Positions 1-8,131 of a stretch of DNA of 64,000 nucleotides are shown here, in pieces. The DNA is taken from positions 62,001 through 126,000 of the forward strand of contig NZ_JBMSDV010000002.1 in the NCBI RefSeq assembly GCF_049445855.1, written 5' to 3'. Position numbers and translations under genes: made by a program. This DNA is from JAGOCV01 sp049445855. Lineage in GTDB: Bacteria; Pseudomonadota; Gammaproteobacteria; Burkholderiales; Burkholderiaceae_C. Positions within the stretch are counted from its first letter, which is position 1, and every line of letters starts with the position of its first letter. Under the pieces are notes generated by a model, which was not told the origin of the DNA, searched no databases, and worked only from the letters and a program-made list of their open reading frames with translations.

Positions 1-205
1 GGCTGGCGACCACCAGTTGCCGGTGCGCCTGCGGTTGGCCGGTATAGACCGGCGGATTAGCGCTGTTGAGGGCGTCGAGTAGTTCGTCGCCGAACTCGCC
101 GACAAAATCCTGAAGGCTCAGGGTCAGAGGGGAAGATTCCGCGTCGAGCAGTTCGCCCTGTACGGGCGCGGATTCAGCGGCAGTGGTTTCGAGATCGAGG
201 GACAT
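1..205 (-). CDS. Unknown ICE protein, N-terminal part only
   Basis: The gene starts with ATG at 205 and runs off the left edge, leaving about 68 codons. The visible N-terminus is acidic and rich in Glu, Leu and Ala, with no recognisable motif. It is placed like the other minus-strand ICE genes, behind a leader hairpin at 235-273. I do not recognise the family from this fragment. Confidence 0.6.
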   Translation of the reverse strand, partial: MSLDLETTAAESAPVQGELLDAESSPLTLSLQDFVGEFGDELLDALNSANPPVYTGQPQAHRQLVVAS

Positions 206-234
206 GGTGATGCTCCAAAGAAAAATGGGGCATG

Positions 235-273
235 CACCACCCCCCAGCGGGGCAATGGCATGCCCCGTGGTGG
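235..273 (-). promoter_or_regulatory. Leader hairpin of the edge gene
   Basis: Outer arms CACCAC and GTGGTG and inner arms GGGGCA and TGCCCC form a strong two-part stem about 30 bp upstream of the ATG at 205. It has the same layout as hairpins in front of several other genes in this block. The role is unknown; transcript stability, processing or protein binding are options. Confidence 0.45.
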
Positions 274-342
274 GAAGAGAATCGACGCGTGGCTGAGGGT
301 GGTTGAAGGTGCTGGCCTGGGCGGCCCGCAGGTGAACCGTGC

Positions 343-648
343 TCAGTCTTCGGACGGAAGCACGATGACGGTTGCGCAGCGCTGCGAATCGGTGACGATG
401 CGAATGGCGAGCCCCGGATGGATCACGTAGTGCGATTCCAGCGACGCGCCCGATTGAAGCGCGCTGCTGTTCGTCTGCCATTGCTGGATGTTGACGTCGC
501 CCCAGTCGCCACGGGTGTGGCGCCTGAAGTACGGGATCGGGTCCAGGCGACCCGCGCGGACCAGGCGGTCAACACCTCTGCTGAAGATGAGCGCCCCGAT
601 GGGGAACGCCAGCCGCTGGCAGTAGGTTTCGATGCGATGCGATGCCAT
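343..648 (-). CDS. Small ICE protein with an RHxRGDWGD motif, copy 1
   Basis: A 101-residue protein. The ATG at 648 is preceded by a very strong AAGGAGGAG ribosome binding site. It contains RRHTRGDWGD near residue 45 and a C-terminal half of alternating hydrophobic residues. The neighbour at 738-1058 is a clear paralogue (RHVRGDWGE and the same C-terminal pattern), so this is an old tandem duplication. Such small proteins are sometimes labelled as type I restriction subunits in databases. At this length no restriction or methylase fold can be present, so I do not adopt that name. Function unknown. Confidence 0.75.
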   Translation of the reverse strand: MASHRIETYCQRLAFPIGALIFSRGVDRLVRAGRLDPIPYFRRHTRGDWGDVNIQQWQTNSSALQSGASLESHYVIHPGLAIRIVTDSQRCATVIVLPSED

Positions 649-737
649 GGGCTCCTCCTTGATGAGTCATTGAGCCACGACACCCCTGCCGGAGTGAAGT
701 GGCTCCGTCAGGTGGATGAGGATGACGATGTGGGGCC

Positions 738-1058
738 TCAGATCAGGTCCCGCTCTTCGGGAAGCTGGACCACCGTGGTCTGGTGGTCCTCGCTGGTCTT
801 GACGATCAGCGCCAGGTCCGGCGTGATCCTGAACTGCGAGATCATTAGGTTGTCCTGTTGGATCGCCACGTCGTTGGCTTGGCGTGTGGCCTCATCGATC
901 TCGCCCCAGTCCCCGCGCACATGGCGCTGGACATAGGCCAAGGGGTCGATCAGGCCTCGCCGGGCCAGCCAATGCACCTTCTCGCTCAACTTCAACGTAC
1001 TCGGTGCGAACAACGGTTGCTTGTGCGGCGCAGGCCGCTTGAACGGATTGGGGATCAT
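738..1058 (-). CDS. Small ICE protein with an RHxRGDWGE motif, copy 2
   Basis: A 106-residue protein. The start is the ATG at 1058, which has an AGGAGA site upstream. It carries RHVRGDWGE near residue 46 and aligns along most of its length with the protein at 343-648, plus about 15 extra N-terminal residues rich in Pro and Lys. A leader hairpin with arms GGACG and CGTCC lies close upstream. Function unknown; probably a small cytoplasmic accessory protein expressed with the ICE minus-strand genes. Confidence 0.75.
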   Translation of the reverse strand: MIPNPFKRPAPHKQPLFAPSTLKLSEKVHWLARRGLIDPLAYVQRHVRGDWGEIDEATRQANDVAIQQDNLMISQFRITPDLALIVKTSEDHQTTVVQLPEERDLI

Positions 1059-1108
1059 GGTGTTTCTCCTTCGAGTTGGTACAGCAGGACGGCAGCGCGT
1101 CCGGTGGA

Positions 1109-2218
1109 TCAGCGAATGGTCAACACCTCGCCCCGTGTCGCGGAGCCAGGTGTCATGTCCCACGCGCGGATGACGGGAACGAACTTGTCGGTGAGGATGC
1201 GGGTCTCGGCGATGGAGCCGTCTTCGCGTTCGGTGAACTCCCGCTGGAGCGTCTTGTCCTTGTGGGTGTCACCTTTGACGACGAGCACGCGCCCGGTCTT
1301 GGAGCGCACAACCCCCGAGATCGCACCCGCGGCCAGAGCCAGGGCGAGATGCCAGCGGGACAAGGCCCGCGCCGGTGGACGCAGCGATTGCTGCGCAGCC
1401 CCCAGGTGCGTGTCCTGCGATGGCCACAAGCCTTGCAGCCTGCCAACCTCATCGGCGAACTGCTCGGGCTCCATCGTCACGCGGAAGAAATGCTCTGGCT
1501 CGGCCGGGCTGGCGGGGACGATGTACGGCAGGAACGGCCACTCGCTCGGCAGTTCCTCGGCTTCGACTTCGCCTTGCCCTACCTGCAACAGCAGATTGCG
1601 CACGGCCTTGACGCCATCGGGCACCTGCTCGCGCTGGCGCACCCGGCGTCCGAAGATCACCACCTGCTTGAACTGCGTCTCCACCGCTCGGTAGATGCGC
1701 AGGTCCGTGTAGTGGCGCGTCAGCCAGCCGACCAACTCCGCGTCGAGCACGTAGCCGGGGACGATGAAAACCAGCACGCCGCCGTATTGCAGCAGCGAGA
1801 GCGTGCGCTGGTAGAACAGCTTTTCAAGGCGGGCACGGCCCTGGCCCTGATAGCCGATGTTGCCGTTGACGTCCTTGGACAGGTCCCCATACGGCGGGTT
1901 GAGCCAGAGCAGCCCGAAGGACTGCTTGGAGACCATCGTGTCCATCAGGTCCGCGTGCAGGCAGTGATCGACCAGGCCGCGGGCATGGCGCGCCCGCTCC
2001 GCGTCGAACTCGACGGCGAACGCCTTTGCCTGCTCGCGCCCGAGGGCATGGGCGGCTTCGGCGATCGCCACGCCTTCGCCGGCGCAGGGATCGAGGATGC
2101 ACATCGGCCCGTCGCTGGGCATCAGTGCGTTGAGCGCTCTTTCGAGCGTGGGTTCGTCGGTCGGGAAATATCCGTTCTTGACGAAATTGCGGGCGAGCCG
2201 CGGGAACATGAGGGCCAT
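1109..2218 (-). CDS. DNA methyltransferase-like ICE protein (DUF6094 type)
   Basis: A 369-residue protein; ATG at 2218 with an AGGAG site. Residues 40-50 hold DPCAGEG, the S-adenosylmethionine-binding motif I of N6-adenine methylases, and NPPY near residue 107 is the catalytic motif IV. The order and spacing match a gamma-class amino-methyltransferase. The C-terminal 150 residues show no recognised target-recognition domain and may carry a separate function. The family is common on ICEs and plasmids, where it could modify element DNA against restriction. Activity is inferred from the motifs only. Confidence 0.75.
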   Translation of the reverse strand: MALMFPRLARNFVKNGYFPTDEPTLERALNALMPSDGPMCILDPCAGEGVAIAEAAHALGREQAKAFAVEFDAERARHARGLVDHCLHADLMDTMVSKQSFGLLWLNPPYGDLSKDVNGNIGYQGQGRARLEKLFYQRTLSLLQYGGVLVFIVPGYVLDAELVGWLTRHYTDLRIYRAVETQFKQVVIFGRRVRQREQVPDGVKAVRNLLLQVGQGEVEAEELPSEWPFLPYIVPASPAEPEHFFRVTMEPEQFADEVGRLQGLWPSQDTHLGAAQQSLRPPARALSRWHLALALAAGAISGVVRSKTGRVLVVKGDTHKDKTLQREFTEREDGSIAETRILTDKFVPVIRAWDMTPGSATRGEVLTIR

Positions 2219-2282
2219 GGAAGTCTCCTGGTTGGCGGGGATGAAACACGGAAGTACGCCAAGACGTGCCTCCGAGGGTGGG

Positions 2283-2930
2283 TCAAGCCGCTACCGCTTC
2301 CGGCGTCCAAATCTTGGCCGGATACGGATAGGCGGTGAGCGCGTCGCTGCGGATCAGGGAGCCGAGCGCCAGGGTCAGCGCCGGCACGTCGATGGCGAGC
2401 CGATGGCCTTCCAGCGGCCCGAGGGCGAACGGAAGGCGGGCCAGCATCTCGCGGGTTTGCAGCAGTTCCAGCACGGTCTCGCGCCAGTGATCGAGCAGCG
2501 GCAACGGGCAGGTGTCCCGCACCAGCATCCACAGGCGGTCAAGCCTGTGGGCGCTGTCGCGTGGCAGCAGTGCCAATGCGCTGGCGTTGGCCTTGTCGGG
2601 CTTGACGCAGCGCCGGTCGAACAGCCACACGTTGGACAGCGAGCCGAACAGCGTCCGCCGGTACGCGCGCGTGATGCGCTTTTCCAGGCGATCGACGTTG
2701 CCGATGAATACCGGGACGCTGCCGCCCTGGTCGGTGATGACGTGGAACTGGTCCAGTCCCTGCTCGTCGCGCCCGAGGGTCAGGCGAGCGAGGAACTGCT
2801 GGACGGCGGTGTCCCGCGCCCAGATGGACAGGAAGATCAGGTTGCCCTGGTCATCGCCGACGCAGGCGTCGGCCATCACGTCCGGGCATTCGTCGATGCG
2901 GTACAGCGTGGAAGAAGTGTTTGCGGGCAT
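2283..2930 (-). CDS. Conserved ICE protein of unknown function
   Basis: A 215-residue cytoplasmic protein; ATG at 2930. It has no signal peptide, transmembrane stretch or known catalytic motif. The centre is rich in Arg and Leu and mostly helical in appearance. It is followed by the methyltransferase-like gene and preceded by a leader hairpin at 2961-2995. Nothing in the sequence points to a reaction. Confidence 0.65.
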   Translation of the reverse strand: MPANTSSTLYRIDECPDVMADACVGDDQGNLIFLSIWARDTAVQQFLARLTLGRDEQGLDQFHVITDQGGSVPVFIGNVDRLEKRITRAYRRTLFGSLSNVWLFDRRCVKPDKANASALALLPRDSAHRLDRLWMLVRDTCPLPLLDHWRETVLELLQTREMLARLPFALGPLEGHRLAIDVPALTLALGSLIRSDALTAYPYPAKIWTPEAVAA

Positions 2931-2960
2931 GGTGGTGTCCTCGGATGAACGGGAACAGCA

Positions 2961-2995
2961 CCGCCCGCTGGGGCAAGTACTGCCCCAGGGGGTGG
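2961..2995 (-). promoter_or_regulatory. Leader hairpin
   Basis: Perfect 8-bp arms CTGGGGCA (2968-2975) and TGCCCCAG (2981-2988) flank a 5-nt loop, with further C/G-rich pairing outside. It lies about 30 bp upstream of the ATG at 2930 and belongs to the repeated leader-hairpin set of this ICE. Confidence 0.5.
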
Positions 2996-3006
2996 AAGAA
3001 AACCGC

Positions 3007-3267
3007 TCAGTCCGGCTCGAACTGCCGGGTGTGCGGGTTGAAGTGAAGCGGCTCGTCCGCCGAAGTGATCGGCGTGAAGCCTTCCAGGTAGATGTTGTTG
3101 AGGTACTGGTCGCGGTAGGTCAGTGCCTGCCGTGCCTGGTCCTCGGTGAGGCCGTTGTCGATGAAGTACGCCAGCATTTCCTCGTCGGAGGACACTTCGT
3201 CGTTGGACAAACTCCCTTCAACGAGTGCCAGCAACGAGGGCGGAAGCGTTGCCAGGATCGGGTCCAT
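3007..3267 (-). CDS. Small acidic ICE protein
   Basis: An 86-residue protein. The ATG at 3267 is chosen because AGGAGGAACC sits just upstream. The sequence is acidic, with DEVSSDEEM in the middle and a C-terminal stretch rich in His, Asn and Pro. No known domain is recognised. Only 16 bp separate it from the next gene upstream, so both are probably on one transcript. Confidence 0.65.
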   Translation of the reverse strand: MDPILATLPPSLLALVEGSLSNDEVSSDEEMLAYFIDNGLTEDQARQALTYRDQYLNNIYLEGFTPITSADEPLHFNPHTRQFEPD

Positions 3268-3283
3268 GTCGGTTCCTCCTGGC

Positions 3284-3691
3284 TCAGGCCATCGACGCCG
3301 CGGCGGATGCCGCGGATGCCGTGGGTGTGCGCCGCCGGGCGTGGTAGGCGCGAACGCCTGCACGCCAGTCGGCGGACTGCTCCGGTGCGAGGTCCAGATA
3401 GGACAGCGGGCACGTGTAGTAGTACGGGTGCATGGACTCGTCCAAGGACTTGTAGCCCCACTGGCCGCCGCTTCGTTCAAGCAGATCGCAGCGGATGTAG
3501 CGCAGGGACTGGCCCGGTGCGAGATCACGATGCACGCCTTCGACCTTGGCGGTCACTTCGGCGACGGACCACAGCACGTTGCCGCGCAGGGTGTGAGCGA
3601 TGACCTTGACGCTGGCGCGCTCGGTCTCTTGCGGTGCGATCAGTTCCGCGATCAGTTCGGACCGCGATTGGTTTGAGAAATACCAGCCCAT
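3284..3691 (-). CDS. Conserved ICE protein, possibly DUF6927
   Basis: A 135-residue protein; ATG at 3691 behind GAGGAGG. It begins MGWYFS and has a conserved-looking middle with WGYKSLDESMHPYYYTC near residues 78-94. The C-terminus is low-complexity Ala/Ser/Thr. I associate the MGW start and the YKSLDES segment with DUF6927, from memory. Function unknown. It is probably cotranscribed with the gene at 3007-3267. Confidence 0.65.
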   Translation of the reverse strand: MGWYFSNQSRSELIAELIAPQETERASVKVIAHTLRGNVLWSVAEVTAKVEGVHRDLAPGQSLRYIRCDLLERSGGQWGYKSLDESMHPYYYTCPLSYLDLAPEQSADWRAGVRAYHARRRTPTASAASAAASMA

Positions 3692-3725
3692 GAGAGGCCT
3701 CCTCGAAAAGTTGAGCTGAAGGCCT

Positions 3726-3751
3726 CCCCGTGGGGAAGAACCCCCAGCGGG
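3726..3751 (-). promoter_or_regulatory. Leader hairpin
   Basis: Outer arms CCCG/CGGG enclose inner arms TGGGG/CCCCA around a short loop, 35 bp upstream of the ATG at 3691. The architecture is the same as the other ICE leader hairpins. Confidence 0.45.
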
Positions 3752-3795
3752 TGATGGAATGCCGCATCTGCGGCGAAGGAACCTATGCGTCGCCC

Positions 3796-4137
3796 TCAAT
3801 CCCAGTCGTCATCGTCTCGATCACAACCGGCCGGGCAGTAGCCGAACTCGATCCCGTGCGAGCAATAGCCATGCTCCGCATTCCAGTCCTGGGTTTCCTG
3901 CCGTTCGGCAGGTGTTGCGTAGTCCCATTCCTGGGCCGCGATTTCGAGAGCCTGAGCACGTTGCTCATCCGGCAAACGATTGGCCTGTGCGTCGATCGCC
4001 GAACTGAAGAGCGTCACGTAGTGGTCGTAGGACAAGCCGCAACCGCGCTGGGCGTGTGCGGCGGCCGCTTTGCAAAGGTCCCGCCACGCGGGTTCATCCA
4101 GCGTTGAACGCGGGGTATCGCAAGCGATGGTGGACAT
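3796..4137 (-). CDS. Small ICE protein with Cys-rich acidic C-terminus
   Basis: A 113-residue protein; ATG at 4137 with CTGGAGG upstream. The C-terminus contains YCSHG and YCPAGC followed by a run of Asp residues. Two Cys pairs plus His could bind a metal such as zinc, which is inference only. The N-terminal half is Ala-rich and probably helical. No family is recognised. Confidence 0.65.
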   Translation of the reverse strand: MSTIACDTPRSTLDEPAWRDLCKAAAAHAQRGCGLSYDHYVTLFSSAIDAQANRLPDEQRAQALEIAAQEWDYATPAERQETQDWNAEHGYCSHGIEFGYCPAGCDRDDDDWD

Positions 4138-4168
4138 GATGGAGACCTCCAGAAAATGGCCAGGGCCT

Positions 4169-4197
4169 CCCCCGCATGGGAAAGGAACCCCGGCGGG
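4169..4197 (-). promoter_or_regulatory. Leader hairpin
   Basis: CCCGC and GCGGG outer arms with GGG/CCC inside, about 32 bp upstream of the ATG at 4137. It belongs to the repeated leader-hairpin set. Confidence 0.45.
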
Positions 4198-4231
4198 TGG
4201 ATGAAGAACACCGCGCATGCGGCGTCTGCGA

Positions 4232-4921
4232 TCACGCAGGTTTTGGTTCGGCCTGGCGGCTCCACTCCTGCGTCTTGAAGTCCAGCGCGTAGCCCAGCTC
4301 GCCCAGGCGGGCGATCTGCGCGCGCAGGGTGCGGCGGTCGATGGTCGAATCCAGTTTCACGGACTCGCCCAGCGGCCACAGCAGGCCGAAGAGCGCGGCG
4401 TCACCGTCTTCGGTGCTGCCGGGGGCAGCGGCCGTAGCAGGCGGTGGCGCATCCACGCCGAAGGGCGTGGTATCGACCAGCGGGTCCGCGGACGCCTGCA
4501 CGGGTGCGGGCTTGGCGGGCCTGGACGCTTTGGTGGGCTTGGCCGGCGTTGCCGCAGGCTGCGCCCCTTGCTCTTCATCGAGCGGATCGACGTCCTGGGT
4601 GGCGAAGCTGCGGGCTTCGTCGCGGCTGAGTTTGTCGATGCCGTTGAGCGTCATGCCGTCGAGGCTGGCACGGATCTCGAACCGCATGCCGCCGCCGACC
4701 GGATAGGACTTCGGGAAGATGTACCTGATGATGAATTCCCCGTCGTACTTGCCTTCGGGGTACTGCTCCAGCTCCGGGTCTTTGACCTCGAAAGTACCGA
4801 GGTGCGTCGCGAGGCGGCCAACCGTGAACGGGCCGTTCTTGCCGCGGATGGTACGCAGCGTGAGCTGGCCGGGGACGACGATGGGCGCAACAGATTTCTC
4901 GGAAGCCGATGGGGTTGCCAT
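4232..4921 (-). CDS. DUF3275 family ICE protein
   Basis: A 229-residue protein; ATG at 4921 behind CAGGAGA. The N-terminal 110 residues look like the beta-rich DUF3275 core. A Pro/Ala/Lys-rich linker (about 125-170) and a C-terminal block follow, the latter containing DGDAALFGLLWPLGESVKLD, which recurs in this family. DUF3275 proteins are found on ICEs of the PFGI-1 class; no activity is established to my knowledge. The next gene upstream is DUF932, a common pairing. Confidence 0.75.
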   Translation of the reverse strand: MATPSASEKSVAPIVVPGQLTLRTIRGKNGPFTVGRLATHLGTFEVKDPELEQYPEGKYDGEFIIRYIFPKSYPVGGGMRFEIRASLDGMTLNGIDKLSRDEARSFATQDVDPLDEEQGAQPAATPAKPTKASRPAKPAPVQASADPLVDTTPFGVDAPPPATAAAPGSTEDGDAALFGLLWPLGESVKLDSTIDRRTLRAQIARLGELGYALDFKTQEWSRQAEPKPA

Positions 4922-5015
4922 GATGGTTCTCCTGATGATGAATGACGGGCCGCCGACGGCACCCGGTGGATGAGAGGAAATGGCCTCGCCCGAGGTGGGC
5001 GAGGTCCGCGTGGCA

Positions 5016-5843
5016 TCACGCCTTGAGCTGGCGCATGCCTTCGGCCAGCAGCCACAACGCCCGGTTCAGGCGCAGGTTCTGGTCGATGCCTTGCACCGGA
5101 CGGGTGCGCTGATTGCGGCCGTTGGCCGTGCGTCCGTTCAGGCCCCCTTTGACTAGGTTCTCCTGGACGCGGTTGAAGACGGCCCACAGGTCGTTCTTGC
5201 GGTCGTCCCATCGCCGAGGGGCCAGCAGTTGGCTCTCGGTGACAGGCGTGGACTTGGCCGGATCGTCGTACTTGAGTGCGAGCGCAGAGTTCGCAAAGAC
5301 CTCCGCTTCGCCCTCATCGAGGGTGATGGTGCGCATCGCATCGCGCGCGTTCTGCACGCGCTCGAAACCTTCGAGGACTCCGTAGGCACCTTCGATCACC
5401 TGGCTGGCCACGTCGCCCTTGTGGGGAACGCGGATGTCTGCGGTGGTGTCACCGCAAACCAGGCCGTTGTGGCAGACGAACCGGAACATGCCGGCGAGCA
5501 TCTGATAGCTGCTCGTGCCGTCATGGCTGTTGAGCAGGATGATCTCGTTCGCCTCGTCGCCGTTGATCTGGCTTGCATGGCGAAGTCGGATGAGGTGCTT
5601 CGTGTACTCGCGCCGGTCTTCGTTGCGCACGCGCGTCTGACACACCATGAAGGGCTCGAAGCCCTCCTGGCGCAGCTTGGTCAGCACGGTCGAGGTCGGT
5701 ATGTAGGCATACCGATCGGACCGGCTCCCATGTGGAGCGTCGGCGAAGATCGACGGAACGACGGCACGAATGCGGTCGTCCGAGAGTGGGCGATCAGAGC
5801 GCAGGATCGGGGATTGCGGAGCAAAGCGGGATACCAGAGACAT
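5016..5843 (-). CDS. DUF932 family protein
   Basis: A 275-residue protein. The ATG at 5843 is preceded by AAAGGAGA. It shows DUF932 hallmarks: YAYIPT near residue 45, RLRH near 85, the FRFVCHNGLVCG segment near 120, and a C-terminal block ending in WLLAEGMRQL. DUF932 proteins are found on phages, plasmids and ICEs; they are DNA-element accessory proteins of undefined function. An upstream hairpin (GCGTCC/GGACGC near 5930) is the leader element of this gene. Confidence 0.8.
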   Translation of the reverse strand: MSLVSRFAPQSPILRSDRPLSDDRIRAVVPSIFADAPHGSRSDRYAYIPTSTVLTKLRQEGFEPFMVCQTRVRNEDRREYTKHLIRLRHASQINGDEANEIILLNSHDGTSSYQMLAGMFRFVCHNGLVCGDTTADIRVPHKGDVASQVIEGAYGVLEGFERVQNARDAMRTITLDEGEAEVFANSALALKYDDPAKSTPVTESQLLAPRRWDDRKNDLWAVFNRVQENLVKGGLNGRTANGRNQRTRPVQGIDQNLRLNRALWLLAEGMRQLKA

Positions 5844-5988
5844 GGCTGATCTCCTTTGAGAAATTCGACAACCGCGTGGCCGTGAGACCACGCGGAACTC
5901 GGGGGATGAAATGCGCAAGCACGCGTCCTGGGGACGCGGCGTACGTGGGGAGGAAAAGCGACAAGGCCCCGTGAGAGGCCGTGCCGGA

Positions 5989-6894
5989 TCAGAACGAAGC
6001 AGCCAATGCCGGCTCCTGCTCCTGGACTTGCGCCTCGGGCTCGCGCTCGGCGGGCTCGGTGGCCGTGTCGATGGCATCGTCGGCTTCGGACGCGGATGCG
6101 TCTTCGGCCGGCGGCGCCTCGGCTTGCGCCTGGCTCGTCGGATAGACCTGGGTGCCGTCGATCTTGATGAGACCGATGTGGACCAGCGTCGATTCCAGGC
6201 TGGCGGCCGGTTCCCCGGCGTGCTCACCCTTGGTGCGGATGTACGGATCGATCTTCATGTCGTTCAGACGGAAGGCGATCAGCACCTTGCGGTCACCCTC
6301 GATGGCCTGAACGCACCGGCGAACCAGGTGCTCGGCTTCCGGGGTGGCGACGATGGTGTCGAAGTACCGATACTCCGGTTCATCGACAGGCCCGGCCAGT
6401 GCCGCGACGGTGCAAGAGAGGAACGAGTCGCCAGCTTTTGGGGTGACGTCCTTCACACGATTGAGATAGCCGATGCCGCGGGTGATCAACTCGTGCTGCT
6501 CGATCGAAGCCAGTTCGGCCCGGTCGATCAGTTCGGCCTTGAGCAGTCGCGCCTTGAGGGACGCGGCGGCCTGACCCTTCTGCTCACCCTTGTCGCGGAT
6601 GTACACATCGCCCCACAGGTCACCGAGGCGAAAGCGCACCAGCGGGCGCTGCTTGGGATCGTCAACGCCGATGTAGCGCTGAACGAGCTTCTTGGCCTCG
6701 GCACCCGAGACCTTGACGTCGAAGTAGCGGTAGCTGGGGTCCCGGGCGGGGCCGACCAGCGCGGCGATGGTGCATGCCAGGAAAGGCTGCGCACGGCGGC
6801 CGCCCCGGACGGGCACTTCACGGACACGCTGGATGTAGCCGATGCCCGAGGTGTGGAGGTCGAAATACGATTTCTCGTTGGACGTGGTGTTCAT
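5989..6894 (-). CDS. DUF3577 / STY4534 family ICE protein with a duplicated domain
   Basis: A 301-residue protein; ATG at 6894 with a GGAGA site. Two copies of one domain lie in tandem. Copy 1 (about 15-110) runs from GIGYIQRVREV to the GDVYIRDKGE segment, and copy 2 (about 140-235) from GIGYLNRVKDV to IDPYIRTKGE. Both share a YRYFD motif. The last 60 residues are acidic, low-complexity Ala/Glu. The family is annotated as an ICE replication protein by association with SPI-7; biochemical evidence is not known to me. Confidence 0.75.
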   Translation of the reverse strand: MNTTSNEKSYFDLHTSGIGYIQRVREVPVRGGRRAQPFLACTIAALVGPARDPSYRYFDVKVSGAEAKKLVQRYIGVDDPKQRPLVRFRLGDLWGDVYIRDKGEQKGQAAASLKARLLKAELIDRAELASIEQHELITRGIGYLNRVKDVTPKAGDSFLSCTVAALAGPVDEPEYRYFDTIVATPEAEHLVRRCVQAIEGDRKVLIAFRLNDMKIDPYIRTKGEHAGEPAASLESTLVHIGLIKIDGTQVYPTSQAQAEAPPAEDASASEADDAIDTATEPAEREPEAQVQEQEPALAASF

Positions 6895-6931
6895 GGTGAA
6901 TCTCCATTGGGATGAAGCGGAGACACACCGG

Positions 6932-6969
6932 CCCACGCATGCGGGGAAGGTGCGTGACCCCGCGGTGGG
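6932..6969 (-). promoter_or_regulatory. Leader hairpin of the DUF3577 gene
   Basis: Outer arms CCCAC/GTGGG and inner arms GCGGGG/CCCCGC, about 38 bp upstream of the ATG at 6894. It is one of the clearest members of the repeated leader-hairpin set. Confidence 0.5.
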
Positions 6970-7063
6970 TTGATAAGGCGAAAGCATCCGCCACCAGAGG
7001 CTGGTGGCCGCTCGCGGAAGGATGCGGTGCGAGCTGGCTCGGTCACGCAGTGGGAACTGCGCC

Positions 7064-7122
7064 GCAACCTCGAAGACCGATGGTTGCCTGGCATGTCGCT
7101 GACGACGTCAGCAGGCATGGGG
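7064..7122 (-). ncRNA. Two-hairpin intergenic motif, copy A
   Basis: It lies in the roughly 310-bp gap 6895-7204, which has no gene. Hairpin 1 has arms GCAACC/GGTTGC; hairpin 2 has arms GCTGAC/GTCAGC; both are linked by a GGCATGT-like spacer and followed by CATGGGG. Copies C and D have GCAGCC/GGCTGC instead, a paired change that keeps the stem. It sits about 170 bp upstream of the DUF3577 start. Transcription and function are unproven. Confidence 0.4.
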
Positions 7123-7204
7123 CCAGCATGGCGGGGCCTCGCGCGCGCGGCAGCAATCAATCGGCACCCGGGCGCTTCCCTTTGTCCGCGCCACCCGGCG
7201 CCTG

Positions 7205-7655
7205 TCACAGGCACTTGGCGCCGCGCAGGTGCTCGGGGGTATCGGCGCGCGGACGGCCGGGACGGCTCCAGGCGCCGCCACCGCGCGCGCCGATCAGCCG
7301 CCAGCCGGCGGCGCGCAGGCTGGCGCCACCTTCGTCGGGCATGGTGTAGGTGAGCAGGCGTATGTAGCCCAGCGCCCTTGCCGCCTGCCAGGCCGCGCCG
7401 TAGAGCTTGCTGCAGGCGCTGGGTGTGCCGTCGGTGCACAGCCGCGTGACTTCCAGCGTCCAGGTGCCGCGCGACCGGGCGGCCGACAATGGCCACGCCG
7501 TGGATCAGGTCGCTGTCGCTCAGCGTGACGGCCAGGGCGAACTTCGCGCCCTGGACCGGGCGGTGGTGGCGATGGTGCGACAGAACGAATGCATTGGCCG
7601 TGCGCAGCGACACCGGTAGGAGGTGCAGCCTCGGCGAGGTCGATGGCGTGTTCAT
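7205..7655 (-). pseudogene. Frameshifted XF1762-family ICE gene
   Basis: The N-terminal frame starts at 7655 (ATG with GGAGAC upstream) and reads through a GVAIVGRPVARHLD segment. The rest of the family sequence (WTLEVTRLCTDGT..., AAWQAARALGY, then ASLRAAGWRLIG) continues in another frame from about 7465 to the stop at 7205. The frame change lies at a TGGACG word. The family normally has one more residue group between HLD and WTLEVTR, so loss of about 11 bp between two TGGACG repeats would explain it. The intact protein resembles an acetyltransferase fold in its length and Gly-rich motifs, but no function is established. Confidence 0.7.
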
Positions 7656-7751
7656 GCGGTTGTCTCCGGTGGCATGCCGGCGTTGTGGCCGGCGGGGCGT
7701 GCCTCGGCGGCTGGAGACAAACGCGCACGCGCGGCGATGGCGGCGGTGCGA

Positions 7752-7778
7752 ACAAAAGAAGGCCCCCGATGCGGGGGC
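7752..7778 (-). terminator. Rho-independent terminator after the DUF3085 gene
   Basis: On the minus strand a GCCCCC/GGGGGC stem with a 5-nt loop is followed by TTCTTTTGTT. It lies 19 bp after the stop of the split DUF3085 gene. Confidence 0.6.
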
Positions 7779-8088
7779 TGCGAGGCGGTTGCCGCGTCAG
7801 GCGGGAGGCACCACTGCTAAGGACAGGTGCGTGGCGGTGGCGGAAAGCACGAGATCGTCCGCCGAGTGCTGGAGGCGCGTGAACAGGCCGTCCTTCGGGT
7901 CGAAATACTCCGCGAAGTCATCGCCGCCCAGCTCGCGGCCGGCGAGGTGCCACCAGTCATCGAACGGGTCGGTGTCCGGGTTGCATCCGACGGCGTAGGC
8001 GAGCAGTGCCTGGCGCCCATCCGGGCGACGCTCCCCACGCTCGGCGAGGAAGTACACGCCCTGATCCTTGACCAGGACAATGCGGCAC

Positions 8089-8093
8089 TGATT
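8089..8093. repeat. 5-bp target duplication, left copy
   Basis: TGATT directly abuts the left inverted repeat; the identical TGATT is at 12027-12031. Five base pairs is the duplication length of Tn3-family elements. Confidence 0.9.
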
Positions 8094-8131
8094 GGGGACG
8101 TCTCAGAAAACGGAAAAAATCGTACGCTAAG
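8094..8131. repeat. Left inverted repeat of the mer transposon
   Basis: 38 bp beginning GGGGACGTCTCAGAAAACGG. It matches the right repeat at 11988-12026 except for one A/T difference near the tip and one A fewer in the A-run. The TCAGAAAACGGAAAA core is typical of the Tn21 subgroup. Confidence 0.9.

Noticed and set aside
343..1058. Type I restriction subunit M
   Set aside because: The name is used for similar small proteins in databases, but at about 100 residues no methylase domain fits.
1076..2338. 420-codon plus-strand ORF
   Set aside because: Lies antisense to the methyltransferase-like gene, which has clear motifs and a ribosome binding site. High GC makes long antisense frames common.
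5949..5980. Terminator after the DUF3577 gene
   Set aside because: The GGCC/GGCC stem is short and no T-run follows on the minus strand.
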